In this document: one piece after another, positions 12,001 through 21,448 of the stretch
Numbering within the stretch: position 1 is the stretch's first letter
How the letters are laid out: each line of letters opens with the position of its first letter
NCBI GenBank assembly: GCA_950022655.1
Contig: OX465580.1
Coordinates: 126,215,016-126,279,015, forward strand
Length of the DNA: 64,000 bases
Reading direction: 5' to 3'
DNA from: Alentia gelatinosa
Taxonomy: Eukaryota > Annelida > Polychaeta > Phyllodocida > Polynoidae
Translations under genes and position numbers: made by a program
Notes under the pieces: generated by a model
Told to the model about the DNA's origin: nothing
Database searches by the model: none
Seen by the model: the letters and a program-made list of their open reading frames with translations, nothing else

Positions 12001-12500
12001 TGCACAACGGTGTGCCGTCACACGACAACGTCAGTGTCCCCGTCCTGGAGCGCCACAAGCGGCGCAACAGTCTCTTTGACGAGGACAGCGACGGTGGCTT
12101 CGGCGGCTACCAGCCGACGTTCACCTCCAACAACAAGAACTCGGCCGGGCGTCGTGCAGCAGCCCCAGGGGCCGCTACTGATAACAAACCCAAGAAGAAC
12201 CTCCTCAACGATCTGTTCGGAGGCGGCGGCGGCGGCGGCGGCGGCGGTAGTAGTTCACCGCCGACCAAACGGGACGACGATGACATCTTCGGGGAGTCGT
12301 CCAAACAGAAATCCTCCTCCTCCTCCACACAGAGGCGCCGGCGAGGCGGCAACGTAGACTTTTTCGGTAGTGAGGATCCACCCAAGAGCAACTCTCACCT
12401 GCTGCCGCGACGAGAGCGGCAAACAACGACCACATTCAACTCGCCCGCTATTAACGCCGTTGACACCTTCGACGACGACATCGAGGAAGTCGTATTGTGA
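1..12500 (+). CDS. LCA5: Lebercilin (LCA5), 5'-truncated; last five coding exons
   Basis: Lebercilin is a coiled-coil protein of the ciliary base and axoneme that binds the intraflagellar transport machinery; the human gene is mutated in Leber congenital amaurosis 5. Visible exons are 1-164 (runs off the left edge), 3441-3578, 6674-6889, 9815-10234 and 11229-12500; all join in phase 0 and give 735 residues plus TGA. The family match is direct: an N-terminal coiled coil with LVEDKELEERDVLARKLS, then DLDINNIYANRALK, and in the last exon YSFGKPIENLHNG, DSDGGFGGYQPTF and LLNDLFGG, which match conserved vertebrate C-terminal blocks. Human lebercilin is about 700 residues, so this fragment is nearly full-size and probably longer overall because of an inserted RE-rich helix. 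The N-terminus lies outside the window. Seen: exons and motifs. Known: family role. Inferred: same role here. Confidence 0.93.
399..516. repeat. Foldback repeat (family F), copy 1
   Basis: Arms 'caatattaccatgatttcga' and its complement flank a short spacer with CGTATTCTCC/GGAGAATACG. Related copies lie at about 25895-26015 and 29622-29783. Confidence 0.75.
613..1316. repeat. Two or three degraded foldback repeats (family Y)
   Basis: Arms 'caatattgactggtttcaga' and complement recur at 621-770 and 1162-1316, with a shared unpaired part carrying 'catacaacatatccgtatgcg'-like sequence. Better copies lie at 25457-25795 and 30594-30930. Confidence 0.7.
2409..2643 (+). repeat. Family A MITE-like repeat, copy 1 (partly deleted)
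   Basis: Runs from tatcaagagacgtcac to ttattaggggtaggataaa. The right part is a hairpin bounded by TTTATCCTACCCC and its complement. Part of the left hairpin is missing. Sits in an LCA5 intron. Confidence 0.8.
2824..2960. repeat. Foldback repeat (family Z)
   Basis: Begins agtaattatatagaacgtcc and has inverted arms 'atggtaatttac...'. Related copies lie at 16702-16866 and 44254-44400, and near 13965. Confidence 0.65.
2977..3121. repeat. Family C repeat ('atctcacccctgg...ggtgagat')
   Basis: Terminal ATCTCACCCC and its complement bound a unit with 'cataggcttaacattgggaa'. Other copies: 22936-23238, 28477-28792, 38326-38412, 43033-43315, 45051-45336, a split copy at 49970-52108, and related pieces at 16943-17230 and 32275-32560. 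Confidence 0.65.
3659..3935. mobile_element. Family E hAT-like MITE, copy 1
   Basis: Terminal inverted repeats AGGGATGCCAGTT and AACTGGCATCCCT. Contains a (GT)n run at 3719-3737. Similar copies at 5962-6230 and 7591-7949, with partial copies at 26025-26136 and 29236-29411. Confidence 0.7.
3977..4275. repeat. Degenerate tandem repeat, about 50-52 bp unit, about 6 copies
   Basis: 'CCTCAGTGTAAGTGTTGT'-like starts occur near 3977, 4027, 4079, 4131, 4176 and 4229, each followed by 'taagtcgcccacttctacca'-like sequence. Confidence 0.7.
4272..4412. repeat. Hairpin repeat in LCA5 intron
   Basis: 'gaccgactgatgttactgcagctttgatt' is inverted at the right end (near 4384-4412), with about 80 bases between. 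Directly follows the tandem array. Confidence 0.75.
4512..4793 (+). repeat. Family B foldback repeat, copy 1
   Basis: Left hairpin around 'ttttaatcttggcc' and right hairpin with TTTTATCCTACCCC and aggggtaggataaa. The right end is shared with family A. Other copies: 25151-25456 and 31286-31555. Confidence 0.75.
5962..6230. mobile_element. Family E hAT-like MITE, copy 2
   Basis: GATGCCAGTTTTCTATTTTC at left and CCCAACTGGCATCCCTG at right, inverted ends. Lies in an LCA5 intron. Confidence 0.7.
7095..7334 (+). repeat. Family A MITE-like repeat, copy 2
   Basis: From tatcaagagacgtcacgag to taggggtaggataaa; the left hairpin is shortened compared with other copies. Confidence 0.8.
7591..7949. mobile_element. 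Family E hAT-like MITE, copy 3
   Basis: Degraded ends 'gatggcagtcttcctatttt' and 'caactgatatccctg'. Same internal order as the copy at 5962. Confidence 0.6.
8890..9160. repeat. Duplicated palindromic segment
   Basis: 'tatttatacccgtacg..cacactgtgacgta..gggtatgtgatcac' occurs twice (near 8937-9020 and 9072-9160). Each copy contains the self-complementary core CGTACGTCACACTGTGACGT or a variant. Confidence 0.75.
9163..9469. repeat. Tandemly duplicated hairpin
   Basis: Two adjacent copies, about 9167-9311 and 9312-9469. Each folds on itself: 'actggcttacggtcttcgta' pairs with its complement around 'gatcacatacatcc..ggatgtatgtgatc'. Confidence 0.8.
9815..10234 (+). CDS. LCA5: LCA5 internal exon, low-complexity Arg/Pro/Ser-rich linker
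   Basis: A 420-base phase-0 exon between acceptor gactttgcag and donor ACG|gtaaag. It encodes 140 residues rich in Ser, Arg, Gln, Pro and Gly (for example NEYENPNASYSQASHEPNRA). It fits the poorly conserved middle of lebercilin. A second acceptor, acttgcttcag, lies upstream at 9720-9721, and the 32 bases after it (9722-9753) end at a strong donor, ATC|GTGAGT. Including that mini-exon would put this exon out of frame, so I use 9815 as the start. The start is therefore less certain than the end. Confidence 0.75.
11229..12500 (+). CDS. LCA5: LCA5 terminal exon with RE-rich helix and conserved C-terminal motifs
   Basis: This 1272-base exon encodes 423 residues plus stop. It opens with a Pro/Glu-rich stretch, then roughly 90 residues made almost only of Arg and Glu (about 11390-11660), which should form a long charged coiled coil or single alpha helix. 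After this come an acidic NDPFAVN/DDPFAVPSS repeat pair, the lebercilin block YSFGKPIENLHNG near 11970-12010, DSDGGFGGYQPTF near 12086-12124, and LLNDLFGG followed by a run of about ten glycines encoded by GGC repeats near 12221-12246. The tail ends TFDDDIEEVVL. The acceptor is tttcttctag before 11229. The antisense strand is also open over much of the exon; this is a shadow of the biased codon use. Confidence 0.92.
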   Translation, partial: ERTSRLSEEPAAEPAYQPEPQSSQRTGQPETRPEPEPDWFEASLKKKRDREARQEEEDDQRAWQEERERRKREADDKERERQDRLREEHERRMREEREMREREEREREERERGERERREREDRERREREEVERRAREERERMANDARLKEQQRQKEALLSKMRALEKGSEVESVIMNDPFAVNASSTTTASKRAAARRAPDETFDDPFAVPSSRTTDTKTYVMEDATKTRGAGPAAHNSPSRRRNNQNYSFGKPIENLHNGVPSHDNVSVPVLERHKRRNSLFDEDSDGGFGGYQPTFTSNNKNSAGRRAAAPGAATDNKPKKNLLNDLFGGGGGGGGGGSSSPPTKRDDDDIFGESSKQKSSSSSTQRRRRGGNVDFFGSEDPPKSNSHLLPRRERQTTTTFNSPAINAVDTFDDDIEEVVL

Positions 12501-13248
12501 GAACAATGTCATTCAACTGAGAAAATGGTCTTTTTTATAACAGTAGGGTGGGTAAAAAAACATTTAAGCAAATGTAAAAAACTTTTTTTTTTATGTAAAA
12601 ATAAGTTATTAAACGAAATGGGGAGGGATATACACGAATTATATTACGTTGTGGGAAAAACCCACAAATCCCATATACGATAATCAAATATATATTTTCT
12701 TTTATTTGTGTGCAAAATAATTTCTTTTTTCATTGAGGAAAATCAAATCATAGTACATTATACAGGGAACTTCATTTATACATATTTTCTTGAAGACAGC
12801 TGTAATTTCTGTTTAATGCGTATCATTCCAATGCTTCGAGACAAATCCACATAGCACCAGATATATATGCTATGAAAATATATAGACAAAAATATGCCTG
12901 AAGAGATATTATTGAAATGAGGATAGAAGCCGTCCAGTTATCAATAAGCAGACAGAGAACATTATGTAATCCAAGGTCTTATAGATCCTGGAAGGGATGT
13001 GTGAGGTGATTACTGATTGAAAGTAGCGCTTTAGGATATTCCTCTCAGTCAAACAGTGCCATCATTATAGAGCTGTAGCTTTTTGACTCGACTTTGGATA
13101 CTCGCTCATCACATCATGTTTGGTCTATATTATTGTCAATTATTTATTTCCGTATTACACTGAACTTTCTTATTCTTAACCCCAACACTATGTTTTACGT
13201 TGTATAAATGTATTATTTATCAAATGACATCCTTATGTATATATCTTC

Positions 13249-13254
13249 AATAAA
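13249..13254 (+). other. Candidate poly(A) signal of LCA5
   Basis: AATAAA about 750 bases after the LCA5 stop codon, in an AT-rich stretch without open frames that would serve as 3' UTR. No transcript evidence is available. Confidence 0.45.
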
Positions 13255-13964
13255 AAGGTCCGGATGTGTCAGAGAGTACAATTTTACGAAATGTAAACCG
13301 TATGTAAAAAAAAAATAGAGAGGCGTTTGATGGTGCTTTACCGATATTATCGTTTTATTCTTTGCTGGAAAGTATCAATGAGTTGAGGAGTGTAAAGAAT
13401 ATCCTTCCACGAGAGGGTGTCAAGGGGTTGTAGAATATGTACAGTATGATAAGGGAGTTTATTGCAGTCTTAACCGACCTTCTTGTGGTCGAGTTGTGTG
13501 ATCTATCATCGACTTATGTAAATATTGTTAGGTTTGTACGTAGAGATGAGTCCTACCAACAAGACTTCGTGAAATGCTATATAACGAACGTCCGTTTCAA
13601 TATCAACACTATATATCTATCCTACATTGTGTTATGTTCCGTCCAAAAAATACACACGTCGAAATGCGTTGATTTAGATATGATGACCCCCGAATTGTTG
13701 TACACGTTCCGTTGGCGCGCACCTATTTATTGATCGTCTATTTTTGGTTATATGAAATATAAATTACCCCGGGTTTTTTTTTGTATATTATTCTCCTCAA
13801 ACCACCGTCCTTCGGGCAGAGCATTCGGCAACGTGTAGTGGCACTTAGCGAGATCAGAGAGGAATTAACGTGAAGTGCAGATTGACTGAGAGGAGACCTG
13901 CGAACTGCCAGAATCCATGTCCATCCAGTGCGTATCTCATCATAGTGAGTGAACTCTACAAGGA

Positions 13965-14440
13965 TATGCAGTAATTATATAGAACGACCTCACCATGCTG
14001 TACATGCTACAAAACGAGATGGGGAATAGAGGGAAACTATGTTCCGGTGAGCAAAAGTTCAAAGTTACAAGGTAAGGCTCGGAAAAATTACTGCCCAATG
14101 CCTTGGCCGCGGGCAGTATTTTTTCCAAGCCTTACCGAGTAACTTTGACTTTTGATTACCGGTACTTGGTTTCCCTATTCCTATATACCTTTAAATGTCG
14201 ATAAAAATGATTATTTCTTTTACTGCAATAGTCTCAGAAAAATGGCCACCCTTATCGAGTAACTGCAATAGCTAAATTTTCGTCCCGCTGCTTTTAATGT
14301 CACATGTTCAGGCTGGGACGTAAACGTCAACCCAGGACGAAAACGTCAGCCTCGCTACATAACTTATAATTACTGCACCCCCAGCAGCGGTATGTAACTA
14401 TAGAGGTTTCGGAAATGGGTATATAGGAATTGTTTCTACG
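13965..14440. repeat. Nested foldback repeats (related to 41560-42030)
   Basis: Inner hairpin 'ggctcggaaaaattactgcc' with complement near 14110-14140; outer part has 'ttccctattcctatatacc' and 'gaaatgggtatataggaat' facing each other. Confidence 0.7.
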
Positions 14441-15953
14441 GAACGAGGTCCCAGGCCTCGGTCCATCAATAACATCAATTCTCACCGAGTTTTAGAGCAT
14501 GTACAAGCATAGTGGGTCGTTATATATTTATTATATACCCAAAACTAATAAAATCTTACCATATATTGGTATTGAAGACGTCAACATGAAATCCCACACA
14601 CTGCTGATGTTTCAACATGTGCAGTATGAAAGTATACTGCATAGGATTCAGTACACAATTTATACTGCATAGGGATGTGCAGTACGTAATAATCAAATAT
14701 ACTGCATGGGTATATAATAAAATCCGCAATGAGACAAACTCACTGTGTTTTATACGCCTATGTGTCTCGTAAACTAGAAATATGTTTGGTGGACAAAACG
14801 ATACTCCTACATTTACCAATGTGTACGTCCTTTTGTTTCCTTATAATTTGTATATATTGTTGGCGTCATAAATCCCTGGTCCCCATGTGAAGGGATGATT
14901 GAACTCCATTCAACGCAGAAACAGTGGAGACTAATAGTACTGGACACAAGGGACCATACAATATCTGTGATAGTGTTTGTGTACATAATGTTTTACTGTT
15001 CCTCTGTTCGGTAACTCGGGGTAAAAGATATACCCTGATGTATTATGCTGTAAGGGAAGAGGTACTTTATCTTCTTCTAGCAGGGATATAAAGCCTGTTA
15101 ATCTACAGGATGTGAACTTTCTTGTTAGGGTCAACCCTTTGATGGAATTCCAATACCAAAACGTCGTTAATGAAATATATAATTGCTATATATAAAGACG
15201 GGTTTCAAAAATGAATAAATTGCCTCTTAAACTTGTGACAGTAATCGCGTGTTCTTTTCTTTGTACGCAATGAGTTCAATATTATTAATAGAGATAACTA
15301 GAAAAGTTTAAATTAGAAATAGCTGGTTAGATACGTGAATTCTTAGACACCGACTATACTAGTTTTTCTTACCAGATAACAATTCATGGGAACAAGAAAA
15401 ATTAAATATTCTCTAAGTAATCTTTCGTTTACAAATGAAAACAAACAACGTTTTCTGTTTACCATTTTATTCTGTATTTCTTATGCGGACTGACGATGAT
15501 TTGAACCTGGTCTAAAAAACAAATTTATCACTAGCCGTTATCGTGCCTATATTCCTGGATTGTGTTAATTATGAGTTACCTTGAATTAAATTAGAATCTA
15601 TATATCACATTAGATCTTTAGTTCCTTACATACAAATCCCTACCACAAATGAAAAAAAAAATCTGACTAGCAGTCATCTTGACACACCGACATGCACTTT
15701 ACCTCTTCGAACATGCATAAAAATAAATATATCTTATATAAAATTCCTATTCTTTTTATCAAGTAAATATTGAGCATCTATCATCGGATTCGTAGCATGC
15801 ATCTTTCCAGTGATCTAAACACTTCAGAAGCGCGAAACGCAGGCTATTTGCTCGTGAGCTGCCTTGATAGTAGAATGTGGGAATGGCACTGTGTTGTGGT
15901 GGTTGTTCCCTCCAGTGGTTTCAATGCTGTATTTGAGCTGGGCACTCCCCCAG

Positions 15954-18900
15954 CTACACTCCCGACATCTGGATACCTTTACTGACCACGCTCCGACACA
16001 CCAGCAGCCACGTTGTGATCCCCACGGTACCTAGTCATATATAAACAGGCTTAGTTGATGAACGATACAGCAATAACAGAAAATGTATATCAAATGATAT
16101 ATATCATGAGGTATGTTTTCACAAAGACAAATAAATAGATTACTTGAATTATCTTTTTCTGAATTATGGAGGTGAGAGGCCATCCATAAAGGATATATGT
16201 AGAATTTCTGAAAATTCGGACCCCCCCCCCCCCCCCGTCCCCATTTTCAATTTTTTTCAAATTCAAAAAAGAAATTAGCCCCCCCCCCCCCCAGTGAATA
16301 CGTACTTTATGAATGGCCCTGATCTTTCATCAATGGCGTTTGATAATATCACATAGATCAAAGAAAGAAGTTCATGAAAAACGTGTTATTCACCTGAGCG
16401 ATATACATCACCCACCCTACAATGAAATTTCTCAATGGTATTTGCTAATATCTTGTCGATTAAAGAAAGCCGTTCGTGAAAAATATGTTATTCACCTGAA
16501 GGAATATTTCGTAGCGATAGACATCAGCCATCCCGCAATTTACTATATACCCATGCCGTATATACTGTAAATATGCACCGTTTCGGCATATGACGTAAAA
16601 ATACTGTACGGACCGCTGGTCCGTACACTAAAATACATGTTTATTAACATATCGGTTGTTAAAAATTAAATTAATGATTTTTTTTTTAAATTTCGGGTAT
16701 ATAGTAAATATATAACGTCCAGCCATGATTGTACAAGTCACAGAACTCCATGATAATTTACGGTTTGAATGGAACTCGGCATAAATGCCTCGTTCCGTAC
16801 AAACCGTAAATTACCATCTTGTTCTGTGACTTGTACAGCATGGTCAGGACGTTCTATATAATTACTTCCTCAATGGCATTTGGCAATAGGACACAGATTC
16901 GTGAAAACACTTCATGAACAAAACATGAACGTTATCTTAGCCAGGTATAACTGTCCATAGGCTTAACATTAGGAACTAACTCAACAGGCTTGTGAGTACG
17001 GTAACTCGTACTCAATGAGCGATAAACAGATGAATATTTCCAGGCAAAGAGAAAATCAGAAACATATTTGTGTTTGGTTTGAATCCTTATTCGCCATCTT
17101 GTTTGGAGGACTTTGCAGTATTCACCCGGCTATCACCTCGTTCATATTACTGCATGCTCCAAACTCGATGGCGAACAGGGTCACAGACCAAGCACTCATG
17201 AATTTCTTTCTTATTGCCCATCATCCATCGCAAAACACAGATCACCTACCTGAAACTCCGGTTGGGAATGCGATGACGTTCTCAAGCGGCCAAAGCCATT
17301 CTTCTGGTATATATAATAATGGTTCTTTCCGGAACATCCAGATAAATGAAACCATGGTGATGACCTGCCAAACAAAAGGTATAGGTGGAATCAGTGTATG
17401 AAGAATCCACATTAATCATTCGTTAAATGTTACTTATTAATCAAATTATCCCAAAGAATGCTAAACCTAAATGTTAAATATTGAGAAAAAGAAGTAACCA
17501 TTAGAACAGAAATAACATATCTGTACTCTAAAAAGATGCGCACTTTGGGTAATAACTTGGTTTTTTTCAAGAAAGGTATCTTGAAAATCAATAGCAAAAG
17601 AGAACATGTTAAAAAAGTATTACCTGAACAACATGGAATATAATATTTGTTCCAAACTTCATCTTCAAAAATACTTCAGATCTATTTTTAGCTGAAACAG
17701 AAAAAAGACAGACATTTTCAGAGTTGTAATTCTTTATGAATGAAACTATTACGTAACAGTGTGATCTGCATATATTTCATAAGATAAATAATAGGTTCTT
17801 CGTATCACAAGTCAAGTAATATGGTGTAATTTTAGGCACAAGCTTTGAATATTATTCTTAAAATTATGTTTATTTTGGCTATATTCCAAAATAGTTCTTA
17901 CTCTGAATAAAGCCATTTTTCACTGGCCAACGAAAACGGCACAGATTTATTGAGTTCACCTAACGACTGCAGGTCGTTATCTAAAATTGGTGAGCATACT
18001 GTATATGCCTTGTTTCTGCCACAAGTGACAGGTCCATACCGACAGAACTGTCCTCTAAACACAATGACCATAGCCGACGATATCAAACCCCTTTGATTCT
18101 GTCGGTCGTTTACCAAGTCAATCGGTCACTGTAAAATCTATGCACTATTAATCGGTGAACAATTTTCTGCATTCATGTTTCCATTCACCAATCTTTCATC
18201 AGTATACACTAAAAATCGATCAGTAGTTCCTGACTGCAGATCTATATTGAATAGTCGGTCAGTAGAAAATGACTTTAACTTCGACAGTTAGTCAATGTAT
18301 AAGGGATTATTGGCTCTTAATTAACTTCAGCGGAAAGTTCCTGAGGGGGAAGTTTAATGAGAAGAATTACCAAGTTAGATTATATCCAATGCATAGAGAT
18401 CTGCTCAACCTAGCTTTTCTGACAAGAGCTAAGTGTGCATTTTCAAATAGAATCATTGGCCTTTAAAAGGCCAAATAAGCAGGTGGACGCATTTAAAACT
18501 CACTACAAGTAGCTTAACACATGTTTAAAATTGTTGATTGAAAATATTTTGATATCTTGATTCTAATGAAGGGAGGGAGGGAGGGAGGGAGGGAGGGAGG
18601 GAGGGAGGGAGGGAGGGAGGGAGGGAGGGAGGGAGGGAGGGAGGGAGGGAGGGAGGGAGGGAGGGAGGGAGGGAGGGAGGGAGGGGACCTGCATTGATTG
18701 GCTATTTAAAGGCCTATTCCTCTGTGACCACAGTGCTTCATGGATCAGTGCACACATATATTTAGCTGTAGGGGATTCAATTGGCAATTTGCCTCATGGA
18801 TGAGTGCACACAGACCTGTCTGCATGCTGCCTGCCCATGAGGTCCAACAAAAACTTTGTACTTTGTTCCTATATACAACAATGAAGTAGGTCAAGCCAAT

Positions 18901-20595
18901 ATCTGGTGGTAAATGACATTACAAATGATTTTACAAAACAATATCATTTGACTGGGTCTTGACTGATTCCTAAAACAAAGTTATGGACCATTTTGACTTC
19001 TGTTTGTGTGTAAATATGATGAATAAAATATCTTCTCATACACCTTCTGCCTCCCCCCTCCCATTATGATATTTGGCAAAAATACATGAATAGCACAACA
19101 AATATACATTTCACCTTAATAATGACACTTTCTAGGGTGTAAGCAACTGTCACTGCCACATATGGAGATGGTAATTGTTACACTTATATTGAATTTAAAT
19201 CAATATTGAGTAAACATGTGTTTGAGTATGCCAATTTCACTGACCCCCCCCCCCCCCACACTTTTAACAAATACTTGAATATCTCAGTAAATATATAATC
19301 CACCTAGAAAATTCCACTTCCAAGCACTTACTGTTTTTAATTGTCTTTCAAATGAGGCATATTATATTATGATTGAACCAGTTTATGGGGCAGAAATATG
19401 TGCATAAAGGAGTTCTTAAAAATGGACCTGTGACTACAGAAGTCCCCCCCCCCCCCCCCCCGAAACTGAATTCACTATTTCTTTTAAATCCATACCAAAA
19501 TACTAAATATCAAAACTATAAGGCATTGTACCACCATAAAACCTTCTGATCAAAACAGAACTGATATTCCTATCTGTACTTAGTTAGCTATAAAAGGCAA
19601 AAATGTGGTCAGGTCACTTAGTGACTCTACAAGCAGTTGTACTACAGTAGGCTAATAACTTCATTGTTTTGCAATAAATACGTACTATGTTTCCCAATTT
19701 CATCTTTCAGTCTATTGATCTTCCTTTCTGTCTTGGCATACTTGGCGAACTCATCTGACATGTTAATGCTCTTCAGTTCGTCTTGCAATGTTTTCAGTTG
19801 TCGTCGAAGATCATCTTCTTCTTCTGAGTTTTCAACAACGAGTTCAACAAACTGGAAAGATATATTAATGACATTTAATACGGTGTTGTGTTGTAATAAT
19901 GGATATCGTACCTTATGTTGTTGTTTTTTGTACGAGTATTTGAGATTTTCAGTGAAGGTATGGTACAAGCCACACTAGCGATTTGTTAACACCAGCAAGA
20001 TAAGGGACACGCCCCTTGCTAGGGCTCTTTGGAAGGTTTTCTGGAGGTTTCATGTCAACGGATCTTTTTGTCCTGATTTCTGAATAGGCCAGCTGTTCAT
20101 CCCTTAATACAGTTGAACGGTGAATGCCTAGATCTAACCTATATCTAGAAATATTCTATTTTATATCAAAATTAGTTACAACCAACTTCATGACAGAGGG
20201 TTGACAGAGCATATCTCAATTATTATCTGTTGTCGCTACAAATGACAGAGATTGCTAATAACGTTGTGCTGTAGATATATACCACTTATTAGTAATGTAT
20301 TGACACAGTATTCTGACAAATAAATGTTTATATGACTCTATATTCTAGTGCCCGTGTAAAATTATTTTCCTTGTAACTGGATTAATGCCCGAATGGGCGA
20401 TAATATGGGTGGTGTTCACATAAGTCAGAACTTTTCGTGGCTAGTTAGCGAAGTCAAGAGGTTGATGACTGAGAATTGATGGTCAAAATAAAAAGTATCT
20501 AGTTTACTCACCTTTCGCGAAATGGTAGGAAGAAAATGTGGCAAGACTGCGAAAAATAACACCAAAAGAAAGACAACCACCAACAACACAGCCAT
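15954..20595 (-). CDS. GET1: GET1/WRB, ER receptor subunit for tail-anchored protein insertion
   Basis: GET1 (WRB), with CAMLG/GET2, forms the ER receptor that takes tail-anchored proteins from the cytosolic ATPase GET3/TRC40 and inserts them. Five exons on the minus strand: 20512-20595, 19686-19851, 17624-17691, 17250-17364, 15954-16030; phases 0,1,0,1 agree and give 169 residues plus TAG (human protein about 174). The first hydrophobic segment is residues 3-22 (LLVVVFLLVLFFAVLP). A cytosolic coiled coil follows with the family signature NMSDEFAKYAKTERKINRL (human NMMDEFARYARLERKINKM). Then come a second membrane segment around KMKFGTNIIFHVVQ / MVSFIWMF, the block WPLENVIAFPTGV (human PLDRLVAFPTRV) and a third segment, TVGITTWLLVC. 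The start is the only Met before the first membrane segment. The neighbour upstream is a divergent sulfotransferase. Confidence 0.95.
16220..16293. repeat. Two poly-C runs
   Basis: Runs of about 17 C (near 16220-16236) and 14 C (near 16279-16292), separated by 'tccccattttcaattttttt'. Similar C runs at 19244-19257 and 19444-19461. Confidence 0.9.
16533..16870. repeat. Two adjacent repeats in GET1 intron 4
   Basis: 16533-16712 matches 44380-44610 in inverted orientation (ggtccgtac cores and 'tatatacccatgccgtat'). 16702-16866 is a family Z hairpin with arms 'gacttgtacagcatgg'. Confidence 0.7.
16943..17230. repeat. Family C-like repeat in GET1 intron, inverted relative at 32275-32560
   Basis: Shares 'tgaatatttccaggc', 'tcgccatcttgtttgga' and 'cgaggcgatagc' (complement) with 32275-32560. 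It ends just before GET1 exon 4. Confidence 0.65.
18569..18684. repeat. (GGGA)n microsatellite, about 29 units
   Basis: Perfect or near-perfect GGGA repeats over about 116 bases in GET1 intron 2. The complement reads as a false Leu-Pro-Pro-Ser open frame. Confidence 0.97.
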
Positions 20596-21448
20596 ACTTG
20601 CTTTGCTTCTTTAGATCACTCACTGCAGCTCTCGCTTTAAAAACGCGACCTCCTTTAAAATGTGTCTGCTGCAGAGCAGTGCAGTGTGATAGACTTGTGG
20701 TTCAGGATTTCCCCGGCAGGTAGCGGCACATATAACTCTGCTGGTCACCTTCGCACCTCGTCCAGTCAAGAAAGAAGTCAACAAGAAAATATGAGAGATG
20801 ACAAGATAAGACACGTATATCATTAATCAGCAGATGCCGTTAAGAAGCCATTTAAAATCTACCAACGTTTATTTTACCACAGTTGCGCCGTCTTCATGCC
20901 GTCACGACGTAAGTTCATCTATTATCGCTCACTATAGTAAGACGACCCACACTGGCCCACACAGGGACCTAGGCTGAAACTGAAAGGAAAACATTGGAGT
21001 ACATAGCAATTGTGTCCAACTGAAATGATATATTGTATTATGATATATCCAGGTCCTTAAAAAGAAGTCGCTCCAGGTGATACATCTACTACTAGATCTA
21101 GTACTTGAGAGAAGGAAACATATATCCTGCTGCCTACAACTTACAAGTCCAATTGTATATAAAAAAAAATTAAAATAACAGAAACACTGTGTACATTCAT
21201 ATTCAATTTTCGAGAGCTACTACTGCCACAAATATTACAACTTGTACAACAATCTTGCTAGCCTAGCAGATCTGTTATATGTTTGACATTGTGGTTGTGA
21301 CCACATTGACCCAGTTGGCATACGACTTTTTAACTCTAGTAACATTTAAACTCGAGTGCAGCTCACAAACTGAGTAGGCCTGTTCGCAGTGGGTCTTCGT
21401 TTGGAACTGGGCATCATATTTTTAAATTTTAGGGCTACACCTGAAATT
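20596..21448. promoter_or_regulatory. Shared intergenic region of two divergent genes
   Basis: GET1 (minus) and the sulfotransferase (plus) start 853 bases apart, head to head. The region should hold both 5' UTRs and promoters. I see no TATA box at a convincing distance and no foldback repeat, in contrast to the rest of the window. A bidirectional promoter is an inference from the layout only. Confidence 0.45.

Larger units (their letters stand above)
12501..15953. other. Gap between convergent LCA5 and GET1: 3' UTRs and foldback repeats
   Basis: The first ~750 bases are the likely LCA5 3' UTR. From about 13965 to 14440 there are two nested foldback repeats also found near 41560-42030. From 14525 to 14715 there are repeats of the 'tatatacccaaaa' / 'tactgcatgggtatat' type. 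A TTTATT at 15466-15471 would read AATAAA for GET1 on the minus strand. I see no convincing gene in this stretch. Confidence 0.6.

Noticed and set aside
15770..15985. Plus-strand open frame with a VVVVVPSSGF stretch opposite GET1 exon 5
   Set aside because: The real coding strand is minus: GET1 exon 5 reads TVGITTWLLVC there. The plus frame is a shadow.
17015..17401. 128-codon plus-strand frame
   Set aside because: It overlaps a family C-like repeat and the antisense of GET1 exon 4.
18563..18787. Minus-strand Leu-Pro-Pro-Ser repeat protein
   Set aside because: Pure translation of the (GGGA)n microsatellite.
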